The notes under the pieces: generated by a model
Databases searched by the model: none
Told to the model about the DNA's origin: nothing
The model's input: only the letters and a program-made list of their open reading frames with translations
NCBI GenBank assembly: GCA_000310025.1
Contig: FN648404.1
Coordinates: 124,001 to 188,000 of the forward strand
From: Ectocarpus siliculosus
Taxonomy: Eukaryota > Sar > Phaeophyceae > Ectocarpales > Ectocarpaceae
Length of the DNA: 64,000 bases
Reading direction: 5' to 3'
Position numbers and translations under genes: made by a program
Shown: in pieces, positions 12,187-21,161 of the stretch
Layout of the letters: the number at the start of each line of letters is the position of its first letter
Position numbering within the stretch: position 1 is the stretch's first letter

Positions 12187-12903
12187 TTCCCACGAGCTCG
12201 TGTCAGGCGGAGAAACAAAATTGTTGCATTGCTGTCCAACTGACAAGAAAGTGCATCAACCCGAAGCCGATGACACCCAAACACGTATCTCACTATGTAG
12301 CAGGCGTACCGAGGTCAAACCTCCGGTGCTGTCATCTGCACTCACGGATCTGGTTCGGGTGCAAAGAGATTGGGTGTGGGGTGATTCGATGAAGAGATAG
12401 AAGCGTCACACACGACAGAGCTGTGTTGGCAAAACATTCCTCCTCCTCATTTTTTCTGTTTCAAAATAAAGTACTCTTTGAACGGTCCCTCGACAGACTG
12501 GTGATGACGCACGTGGAACGAGCCAGGGCAAATACTCATTTTTTCGCGCGCCTTGGTCGTTCGTTCGCTGTCGGCGTCCATGGCGCCGACACAGTGACGC
12601 TAGGGTGCGTTAGAGACCCTTGCGAGTGTGCCAGGTGCAGATTTCATGGCGTTAAGGACGATTAGGTTGACTGACCTCGGTGATCGCGCCGCACCCAGGC
12701 AAGATTTGTTACTCCGCCTCAAGAGTTGTCGGAAGGCTCGTTTCGACAGATCTTGGGTCAAGGTATGTTCGAAAGGGTAGATTTCGGGTCTCGAAGAAAT
12801 CTTGGCTAAGATATATCGGAAGATTTCGCTCCCATAAATCGTGAAACTGGCAGATCTTTGCCACGATCAAGATTTATCGACAATATTTTGTTCCCATAAA
12901 TGA
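12187..12903 (+). repeat. Repeat family X, copy A (5'-truncated)
   Basis: This stretch is collinear with 54,597-55,309 and, more loosely, with 25,060-25,905. It shares blocks such as AAGTGCATCAACCCGA and GGCGTACCGAGG. The 3' part is full of CAAGATTTGT and ATCTTGGCCAAGAT-like words, and copies A and C end at TTTTGTTCCCATAAA. It follows the LINE RT directly after the catalytic box. It has no coding capacity that I can support. Confidence 0.7.
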
Positions 12904-13854
12904 GTGTGTCAGACACACGAATGCGTCGATTTGTAGTACCCCGAAATCTCTTACAATTAATCTTGTATGTCTTGTGAGACTGCGGTATATACGCCTAAAT
13001 TTTCCTTCTTGCCGTCGTACTTGATAGAGGGGTCGTGTCGGGGATATATATGCATCATGTGCATGAGTATCATCAGCTGTATCTACTGTGGCGTCTCGTC
13101 ACGCATTCCCTCCGTGTTCTATTTCAGAAAGACAGCAAGATTGATCGTCTATGTGTACGTACGTGTGTGCACACACACACAGGGTCTTCTTGTACATCTG
13201 GCTGACTGAGTGGTTGACACTTTGTGGTTGACACTTTGATATGAAAACATTGTTTCTAGGAGGTACGTTTGGTATTCTTTTCCGTACATCTTCCACAAAT
13301 ACATAGGATAGAGTATGTCATGGCAAGTTCGAGAACATGGTGTCATCATTTGTTAGTAGCGTGTCAAGTTCGAGACGTCAGCTTTTACCAGTAGGGTATC
13401 TTGGCTATTGCCAGTAGGGTATCTTGGCTTACCAGCACCGTATTCTGAACGCGTGTGATGGGTTTGCGTTGCTGGGTTTGTTTACTTCCATGATTTCTAG
13501 GATGAGCGCGGACTCGCCCCCTTCTCACTCCACACCAGCACCATCAAAACCTGGCGCCGGGACTCAGTCAGTAATCAACATTATTTTTTGTTTCTTCGTT
13601 CCGAGGAACACATCAAGTTGCAACTGCACTCGAAGTGTAACCTCTGTGGCAGGCTGCTGTACCAAGCACAGCCTACGAAGCGACGGCAGCATACAGCACA
13701 CATCCACTGCTGCTGAGACGCTGTTGCTCGCCGAGAATAACATATACTATGTATTTTTCCCCAAGGTGCTGCTTCCAATAAAACTTGATTTTCTGAAATA
13801 TGCTGATGATTTATAGATAAAATAATTGCATCCTCTGGAATTGACAGTATTTCA
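12904..13854. other. No recognisable gene
   Basis: There are no domain matches. A 19-bp direct duplication (CCAGTAGGGTATCTTGGCT) lies at about 13,389-13,428. A candidate polyadenylation signal, AATAAA, sits at about 13,776. The stretch ends at the edge of the split-repeat recombinase element. Confidence 0.45.
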
Positions 13855-14094
13855 TTTATTTTGTTTTCTTTCGAATTTGCTTCATTATTTCTTCGGTTTC
13901 TAGGCTACGTGTTGGGGAGAGAGACGCACGAAACGCTCATCGTCTCTCCGGCCGCGTTAGCTGCGAAGGCCGGCGTCAACTGTTACAAATCCATCTCTCT
14001 CCCCATAAATACTAGCCGGGGGACTACGACTGCAACCGCAGGAGTCCCAAAACTGACCAAGTCCTCAAATGGTACACACCATTCTACAACACCC
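13855..14094 (-). repeat. B2 terminal direct repeat
   Basis: This 240-bp unit is repeated at 14,427-14,666 with no difference that I could find. Its outer end is TTTATTTTGTTTTCTTTCGA, related to the terminal inverted repeat of the element at 56,586-57,537. Similarity to the B1 side continues weakly through 14,160 with a 22-bp indel. It contains the inverted motif at 14,068-14,083. Confidence 0.85.
14068..14083. other. Candidate recombinase site: AATGGT-ACAC-ACCATT
   Basis: Two 6-bp inverted arms surround a 4-bp spacer. The same object is at 14,640-14,655 in B1. Diverged relatives at 56,784-56,802 and 57,275-57,295 keep the arms but change spacer length and sequence. Conserved inverted arms with a free spacer are what a tyrosine recombinase crossover site looks like (for example lox-type sites). 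A hairpin or transcription signal is the alternative. The role is inferred. Confidence 0.45.
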
Positions 14095-14160
14095 GACTAG
14101 ATACCGAATACTCCCGAACTTATGCCCCCACCTTCGAAAGAAAAGGGATGGGAGGGCGGG

Positions 14161-14426
14161 ATTTTCTAAACTGCCGCCGCTACTGCGTTAGGCTGCTGCT
14201 GCTGTCCTTCCGTTGCTTCACGCGCTGTAGCTCTCACACGTTACCCGACTTTGCTACAGCCCCTGCGTGGACTCGATCACGGAATGACATCCCCACCTAT
14301 AGACAACAATAATAAATCCAAACACCGTGACCCTGGGTTTCCGATAGAAAATGAAGCCAAATTCTAATTCGACTGTCACAAAATAAACACCAGTTTATTC
14401 TATCTGCTCTTCGAACAAACCTTCCT
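14161..14426 (-). repeat. A2 internal direct repeat
   Basis: This 266-bp unit is repeated at 20,896-21,161 with three substitutions found by eye. It abuts B1 with no spacer and is separated from B2 by 66 bp. Confidence 0.85.
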
Positions 14427-14666
14427 TTTATTTTGTTTTCTTTCGAATTTGCTTCATTATTTCTTCGGTTTCTAGGCTACGTGTTGGGGAGAGAGACGCA
14501 CGAAACGCTCATCGTCTCTCCGGCCGCGTTAGCTGCGAAGGCCGGCGTCAACTGTTACAAATCCATCTCTCTCCCCATAAATACTAGCCGGGGGACTACG
14601 ACTGCAACCGCAGGAGTCCCAAAACTGACCAAGTCCTCAAATGGTACACACCATTCTACAACACCC
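14427..14666 (-). repeat. B1 direct repeat, next to the recombinase ORF
   Basis: It matches B2 (13,855-14,094) over all 240 bp that I compared. It lies 77 bp beyond the recombinase stop codon (minus strand) and carries the inverted motif at 14,640-14,655. Confidence 0.85.
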
Positions 14667-14743
14667 ACATCGAGGGCAGTTTCTGGACGACTACCGAATA
14701 ACTCAACTATGCGTTCCCCATACGGTCCCCTCCCCCGGCTGTC

Positions 14744-16345
14744 TCAATACAATCCTGCTGCCGTCTGTAAGTTCCGTGACACTCGCCGCGAATCCTCTAC
14801 ATTGTTTGGCGCATACGGCTTGTAGGCATTCGACCTCCACTTCCCTTCTCTCTGAATCACTCGTTCTGCGATGTCTCCGCCCGATGCAAGAGCCGTCGCG
14901 TCTCCAATTCGCAACGAGTGCAACGCGTACTCCTGGGGGTTACGCCCCGACTCCGCTACCACTTCTCTTACTGCGCGGAGGGCAGCACTATACTTCACTA
15001 CTCTCACTGCTCTTCCACTACGGTACGGAGCCAACGGAGCGGAGTCAGGCAACGTCGCATGACACGACAATAGCTCCACCACAAGAGCCACCGCGCCGCC
15101 GCGTGCTCTCACACCTGACTGCGGTCCGGTGACTTCGTCTCGCGTACGAACCCGTATGTTGCCTTTCTGCTCTTGATCGGCCTTGTGCCCTCTAAACCTC
15201 ATTTCGACACGGTCTGCTCTACGACAGTGACTAAAGTCTAGTTGCGTCCCGTCGGCAAACAATGATTTGTCCACCCTCGTAAGACGGTGTGCCTCATGCA
15301 CCCTGCCCGCGTCATTCGCGAACACCTCATCAGACCGTGTGATGAAGAGATAGGACAGGCACAGACACAGCCACATCACTCTGCCCCCTTCCCCCCAGTT
15401 CTGCCTTGCGCTTTCCCCGTCCAGCCGTATACGCCATAACACAGGCAGGCGCACACGGCGTACCGTCCCCATAGCCACGTGGTTCCTCGCCATCCCCCTT
15501 AGCGCACATTTCAACATCGGAGACGACAAGTCTAGCTCGACCGAAGCTTCCAGCCTACAAGTATGAAAATGTTGCACAGCCGTGAGTTTTCCGGATATTG
15601 TACTCGCTAGGTTACCCTCAGACTCGAAACACCAGGCTACGAAGTCTATCAACTCCCACACATGAAGGCCCCTGGCACGTTGCCCTAGAAACTTGGGCTT
15701 CCCCGTCAGCCTCCGAAACGTGCACCAAGAGTTGAAGCCTGGCGTGCAAGTCCTTCTAGACAACTGAGTGCTCGACGAGCTGGATGCCAAGACGTCGGTA
15801 ACAGAGTCCTGCCCTGCCTGTCCCAGGTCCTGAACCTGCTGATTGCCCTGGGCCAACCTCGTGTAGACCGGCGTGCTGCCGTTCGATTTGGCCGCATGTG
15901 CGCTGCCAACCGAGGTAGGCCCCCCCCGCCACGCGGGAGAGCCCGCACCTCTATTTGTCTTTTCCGTGGGTGAAGAAATCAGCGGCTGTGGGCCTCGCGC
16001 CGCCCTCGCCAGCGGCGCGCGCCTCTCCTCCGCACCCCCTGCCCCGTTGCCGTGGCCAACGTTGCGACCACGGTCTTCGACCCGGAAGTTTGAGAGCGTG
16101 TCGAGCGATGCCGCCACTTTCTCTGACACCAGAACGCCTTTGCGAGGCAAGGATTGCCACTTCGGCTCCGACAGTTTTGCAACTGCCGGAGGCCGTCCGA
16201 GGATGAGCCACGCTTTTAACCGGCGGAGGTCCCCCTGCATCCGCGCCCTATCCTTTGCCGCAGCCTTAGCAGCCTCGGCGCTGGGTACAGCGGGGGCCCG
16301 AGATGCCGGTGGTGGGGCGGTTGTGCCCACCAGTTGCACCACCCC
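14744..16345 (-). CDS. Tyrosine recombinase of a DIRS/Ngaro-like element
   Basis: The frame is open for about 533 codons after an in-frame TAG at 16,346-16,348. The first ATG in it is at 16,240 and gives about 498 residues, so the true start is uncertain. Counting from the open frame's GTG at 16,342, the catalytic set is R336 (FITRSDE), K387 (RGHKAD), H475-x-x-R478 (HSLRIG), W502 (GKWRSNAY) and Y510, eight residues after the W. This is the R-K-HxxR-H/W-Y set of tyrosine recombinases. The N-terminal 190 residues are Ala/Arg/Ser-rich, and residues about 190-300 look like the helical core-binding domain. The protein should cut and rejoin element DNA through a 3'-phosphotyrosine during circle integration. 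All catalytic residues are present, so it may be active. A Crypton recombinase is the alternative, but the flanking split repeats favour the DIRS group. Confidence 0.85.
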   Translation of the reverse strand, partial: GVVQLVGTTAPPPASRAPAVPSAEAAKAAAKDRARMQGDLRRLKAWLILGRPPAVAKLSEPKWQSLPRKGVLVSEKVAASLDTLSNFRVEDRGRNVGHGNGAGGAEERRAPLARAARGPQPLISSPTEKTNRGAGSPAWRGGPTSVGSAHAAKSNGSTPVYTRLAQGNQQVQDLGQAGQDSVTDVLASSSSSTQLSRRTCTPGFNSWCTFRRLTGKPKFLGQRARGLHVWELIDFVAWCFESEGNLASTISGKLTAVQHFHTCRLEASVELDLSSPMLKCALRGMARNHVAMGTVRRVRLPVLWRIRLDGESARQNWGEGGRVMWLCLCLSYLFITRSDEVFANDAGRVHEAHRLTRVDKSLFADGTQLDFSHCRRADRVEMRFRGHKADQEQKGNIRVRTRDEVTGPQSGVRARGGAVALVVELLSCHATLPDSAPLAPYRSGRAVRVVKYSAALRAVREVVAESGRNPQEYALHSLRIGDATALASGGDIAERVIQREGKWRSNAYKPYAPNNVEDSRRVSRNLQTAAGLY

Positions 16346-16402
16346 CTAAAGGCCAGGTCCTGCTGCTTGGGCGGCGATCAGGTCGTCGATCGATGCTTGA
16401 AG

Positions 16403-16804
16403 CTACTGGCGATCGCCGCCAGCCTCGTCCCGCCCCCGTTGCAGCTCCTCCCTCATGCCGTCCACCAGCCCGCGGAGAGGAGCGAGCTCAGTCTCGTCAG
16501 CGGGGGGGGGTCGCCGCGGGTGCCTGTCCCTGTCCCTCGCGACGAGGATACCGCTCGACGCCTCGCGGGAGTACGTGACCCGCTCCGCGTCGAGGGGCGA
16601 GCCGTCGAGATCGCCACCGATCGCGCGGTAGACCTCGTGCGTGGTGTCGAGGGTGTCGCCGCCCGACCTCGCCCTGCTTGCCCGGCCGCAGCCCTGCCGC
16701 TCCGCGTGGAGGCCCGTGTCGGCATCTGGTCGCGGTTGGAGTCGTATAAGCAGCGAACCGGCGGCAGGCGGCGGGCGAACGTCAGGGCGACGTTGCGGGA
16801 ACAC
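16403..16804 (-). pseudogene. Upstream ORF in the recombinase frame, unknown (gag-like?)
   Basis: This 133-codon open frame is in the same frame as the recombinase and separated from it by two TAG codons (16,403-16,405 and 16,346-16,348) about 57 bases apart. The composition is Arg/Asp/Glu-rich with a likely coiled coil (DGMREELQRGRDEAGGD), and the short open stretch between the stops also looks coding (ASIDDLIAAQ). It could be the degraded N-terminal part of the recombinase polyprotein, a small gag-like ORF, or a frame read by stop suppression. No domain is recognised. Confidence 0.35.
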
Positions 16805-19417
16805 TTGTTTTCCTCTTCATCGTGAGCGTGGTCGATCGCGCGCCTGGATCTGCAGTTAGAGTGCTCTACAAGTTCCTATCTTCGGCGGAAATATCTGACG
16901 AGGCTCTGCGTCGGGCCCAGAACGACGCGTTGTTATATCGCGAGCTTGCGTTGGTTCGTTCTCGACGCCTGTAGATTGAGTGGAGTGATTGTTGCTGCTT
17001 ACGCTACGGTCAATGGGGGTCCCGTGTCTCGACAATCCCGAATATTCCTCGGCACGTGTTTTGGAGGTGTTGAGTAGAGGCGGGTATTAAAGGCCACCCG
17101 AGTGTTAGCGACCACCTGGCTTAAAAATTCATATCTTGCCAACAATATCGGGGAATGCCTTTTTTTTTATTTTTTTTTTGTCATGGACCATGCCGATCGT
17201 TTAAGCGCAAGTTTGCTCCAGCTGGATAAAAACTGAGCCCTCTATAGCGTTCGGCGCCAAGGTGGCGTACGATATTCCAGCCTTTCTCGATTTATTTATT
17301 TTCCAGCCGCTAAGGGCGTGTTAACGAAGTGCCGAAATCAAAATCGAAAAAAAAACGAATCAAAATCGAGATCTGATTGGTCGAATATCTGCTACCTCCT
17401 GATGACGCCCTTTGATTTTTAGAAGTTCCTCTGTCTGGGAAGAAGTCCCAGGGGACTTTTTCTATCAAGATCAACATCAAAGAGGCAAGGAGTTCAAGGA
17501 GTTTGCCGCGAGGCCGCTGCAAAGCAAGTGCACGACACGGCCTGCTGCACACTGCTCATAGAGGGGCTATCGGCACCCTACCACCGAGACCATGGCCATT
17601 ATTTGTAGCCAGAAGGCTCTGCTCGCCGGCACGCCATAAACGGGCCGGCTCGTTGGGTGCTCGAGGAGAAATGCCGATCGTGACAAGCGGTGAACGGACT
17701 GACGATCAGAACAGGGCTGCGCGGCTTTTCCGGGCTGTTCCGTGCGGGAGAGGGCAGTTGCAACCTTTTTTCTCCAGACTCACGATACCCCATGGCATCT
17801 AACCTTGTACGAGACAGATGGTGGGTAAAGCTACCTCCCGTCGCGTGGCATTGTTAATGCTGTTGCTTCCTCCTTCGTATTTTTTTCGATAAACAGTCAA
17901 ACGAAAACCAGGGGATTCTTCGTTTTTGTCCCCGGGTAAGCATTTTTTTTTTTTAATTCTAAACGCTCGCTATTAGTACCATCATCATTGTTTGTGCCAA
18001 AGGAGAAGTTCTGGGAAGCAGTAGAACGAGCGCAATCACTAGTATTCAAGGTAGCCGTTAATACCCTCCGGGCCGTGTTTTCCCTCAATATTCCATCTTC
18101 AACTTGGGCAAACGGCTACCGCTGTACCTTGTCACTTATAACGATTATTCTTCTTTATATTTTTTTGTTACGGGATAGATGGTAATGTTAGCTATCGTTC
18201 GATATTTAAATATCATCGTAACTCGTTGTATTGCCACAGAGCGAACTCTTGGCACCAGGGGTAGCTTAAGTGGCCTTTAACCCTTACGTGAGTACAGGCC
18301 GATTCAGCTCCGTCCTCACCGCCGATCACTTTGCGTGCCGAAAGATCGCCGTTGTGCCTCGGCTAAGAGCAAACAACTACATAGATAGAGACCAGCAGGG
18401 AGACACAGGCAGCCCACCCCAAAAGCACGCTTATCAGCAAGGCGCACAGGACTCACATAGCACAGCACTATTCACCCATGCCTCATCTCTATGACGTGAG
18501 GCAGATATCCTTGCCAGATCCAATCTACTGCCTACCGATACTGCTGTAGTCTTCAGACTCAAACGCACAATACCATCGGAGGGTACATACAGCCCCTGAA
18601 CATCTGCTCAACCCGGTGCCGCATCCGCCGGGGAGAGCAGAGAAAGCGCGCACCGGAGCCGATGCTAACGTACGGCCTCGGTGCGTGTGGTTCCCAGTAT
18701 TGGGAGTGAAGGGTGGTTCGTCTGCTGTGTGCAAAATTTCGCTCAAAGACAAGGGTTTTCGGGACTACAGCTCCGATCACAGCTCCGATCACAGCTCTCT
18801 ATTTGTAGTACAGAGTAGTAAAATTTATCACGATTTTTATGCATTTTTTGCGATAGCGGGTGATGCTCTCGATTCTCTGGTGAGCGGGCCGTTTTTTTTT
18901 TTTTTCTCCGTCGATCTGGCGCTTCTGTGAGGCGGTCTTCCGTCCGCGTCTTCGTATCTAGCGCCGCTAGCATATATATGCGCGTGCCCTATGCTCTGTC
19001 CAAGGATGAGGTGGAAAAGGTGTGCCAACAGATATTGCTTGCACAGGTACATCCTGTGTGCGGACGGTTGCTGTCGGAGACAGGCATGCACACCTGCTCA
19101 GGAACTACTGCTGTACAGTCTAATTCTTTCCGCAAAACTGCTACTGCTGTACAGCAGTAGTACTACTGTACTCCTGTTCGTCACCCTTTTACATATACCG
19201 CGTCCCCATCCCTGTGAGCCCCACACATGGACCCACTGCTGCACCATCCTTGCCGCCGTGATTTATGGGTGTACACGCATGCTTGGAAGATCTTTGACGG
19301 CAGAGAGCCAGTTGTGGGAAAATGAACACAAAAAATCAAATTAACCCAGTCACGCAAGGGTTAGTATCCGTCTCTACTATTTATCCAATACGGTAATACC
19401 AGACGCCTACCGCACGC
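16805..19417. other. Interior of the recombinase element without recognisable coding
   Basis: A DIRS-type element should carry RT and RNase H here on the minus strand. I find no RT catalytic motif, no RNase H motif and no ORF longer than about 85 codons on the minus strand. A short triple repeat (CTCCGATCACAG) lies at about 18,769-18,801. Poly(T) runs are frequent. Confidence 0.5.
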
Positions 19418-20119
19418 GTGCTTCACTCATTGGCGCGTCCCGTGCTGACGCCCAGACGACTTCACAATATGGAGAGTGCGCAGATGACATACTTTGGACG
19501 TGCTTTTTTTTTTTTTTTTTCTTCAGAGCACTAACGGTGGATTTTTATTTTTTTAAACCTTGGATTCGGGGAACCCCAGTTCGCAGCGACACGGGTGCTT
19601 CCGCTCATTGGCGCGTCCCGTGCTGATACGTGTTTGTTGTTTTTATCGATGCGTTGGATACGGTGAACTCCACTTGCCAACAGCGCGGGTGCTTCCACTC
19701 ATTGGCGCGTCCGTTGCTGAAACTGACAACACATATGCAGCCTGGGTGCTTCCACTCATTGGCGCGTCCCGTGCTGATACGTGTACGGCTTTTTTTTTTT
19801 TCCGGTGAGATCGATTAACTCTACTCGCCAACAGCACGAGTGCTTCCACTCATTGGCGCGTCCCGTGCTGAGGCTGACATCACATATGCAGCACGGGTGC
19901 TTCCACTCATTGGCGCGTCCCGTACTGATACATTATTTGTGGTCCTTTTCCTTTCGATGCGTTGAATTTGGTGAAACTCTACTAGCCAACAGCGCGGGTG
20001 CTTCCACTCGTTGGCGCGCCCCGTGCTGAGGCTTACAGCACACATGCAACACAATGCGGTTAACTCTACTCGTCAACAGCGCAGGTATTTCCACTCGTTG
20101 GCGCGTCCCGTGCTGATAC
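19418..20119. repeat. Higher-order tandem array, core GTGCTTCCACTCATTGGCGC
   Basis: Eight copies of an approximately 33-bp core (ending CGTCCCGTGCTGA) start at 19,418, 19,595, 19,689, 19,746, 19,840, 19,897, 19,998 and 20,085. In the regular part, spacing alternates 94, 57, 94, 57 and then drifts to 101 and 87, so the unit is a pair of about 151 bp. The longer spacer repeats a TTAACTCTACTCGCCAACAG-like block and T-rich runs. A further decayed copy follows near 20,186-20,255. Open frames across it are by-products of the repetition. Confidence 0.85.
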
Positions 20120-20895
20120 GTTTTCGACTTTCGTTTTTTTTTATTAAATTTATTTCTATTATTTATTTTTTATTTTTTTATTGCGTTGAGATCGGTTAAC
20201 TTCCACTCGCCAACAACACGGTTTCTGCTTCTGTTCATCCGTTCCCGTGAATGCTGTTGTATGCACTTTCCAATTACGCATGCGGCCGTTTTGTATACCG
20301 TGGGACTTGTCAATGCCATCAGTGGAGACGATAGCTTACGTGCGCATATTATCGTCGATGCATTCGGCTACATTTACCCGTCTGTGCGCGGCACAGACCA
20401 GGTACGGGCAAGTAGTCCCGAGTGAGCCGCGGGAAACAGAGAACAAGGCACCGGCACCATGTGCATACTCTTGACAGCACACGCCACGTGCCCCACTGCC
20501 GCGGGTCGATCGGTTATGTCCGATGCCGCAAGGTTTCCCCACCCCGTGCAGTACGATGGCTGCTATCGTGGCACGTACAGCAGCGCGTTTTCTCCGTTGA
20601 AATATATTTTCAGCGACAGTACATCTCGGTTGGGATGAACCACATCCCATGTGTGGGAGGGTACCTATCTGAACGGCGTGGCGAGAGAGACTGCGGTACG
20701 CCGCTTATCTTACTGCACCCTCCCCCCCCCCGTGCTATGCACGCAGCGGTGAGGTCACAAGAGTAGCGGGACGCGGGAAGGAACACGGCAGACACGACGG
20801 ATGTTGAACACGGACCCGATTACACACCTTATATGGAGGGTCCCGAGCGCGCGCTGGTCGCTTCCCCAATGCTTGCGCCGCGTCCCGTCCCGTCC
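20120..20895. other. Interior of the recombinase element, no gene seen
   Basis: Apart from the decayed array copy at its left end, nothing recognisable occurs before repeat A1. Short ORFs on both strands overlap each other and have no domain. Confidence 0.4.
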
Positions 20896-21161
20896 ATTTT
20901 CTAAACTGCCGCCGCTACTGCGTTAGGCGGCTGCTGCTGTCCTTCCGTTGCTTCACGCGCTGTAGCTCTCACACCTTACCCGACTTTGCTACAGCCCCTG
21001 CGTGGACTCGATCACGGAATGACATCCCCACCTATAGACAACAATAATAAATCCAAACACCGTGACCCTGGGTTTCCGATAGAAAATGAAGCCAAATTCT
21101 AATTCGACTGTTACAAAATAAACACCAGTTTATTCTATCTGCTCTTCGAACAAACCTTCCT
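20896..21161 (-). repeat. A1 terminal direct repeat
   Basis: It is collinear with A2 (14,161-14,426) over 266 bp, with three substitutions found by eye. It defines the 5' end (minus strand) of the split-repeat element; sequence similarity stops at 21,161. Confidence 0.85.

Larger units (their letters stand above)
13855..21161 (-). mobile_element. Tyrosine-recombinase element with split direct repeats (DIRS/Ngaro-like layout)
   Basis: Read on the minus strand, the order is A1 (21,161-20,896), interior, recombinase ORF, B1 (14,666-14,427), A2 (14,426-14,161), B2 (14,094-13,855). A1-ORFs-B1-A2-B2 is the split-direct-repeat arrangement known for Ngaro/PAT-type tyrosine-recombinase retrotransposons (established knowledge). 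The A copies differ at three positions I could find in 266 bp. The 240-bp B copies look identical, so insertion was recent. The recombinase ORF is uninterrupted. However, no reverse transcriptase, RNase H or other retroelement domain is readable in the 4.1 kb between the recombinase region and A1, which instead holds short ORFs and a tandem array. It may be a non-autonomous derivative, or a recombinase element that never carried RT. Confidence 0.7.

Noticed and set aside
19418-20119. CRISPR array
   Set aside because: Spacers are themselves repeated, step lengths alternate, and the context is eukaryotic with no cas genes.
19560-20200. Protein with repeated CFHSLARPVL peptide
   Set aside because: The frame is a by-product of the tandem array; spacing changes break the frame and stops occur between units.
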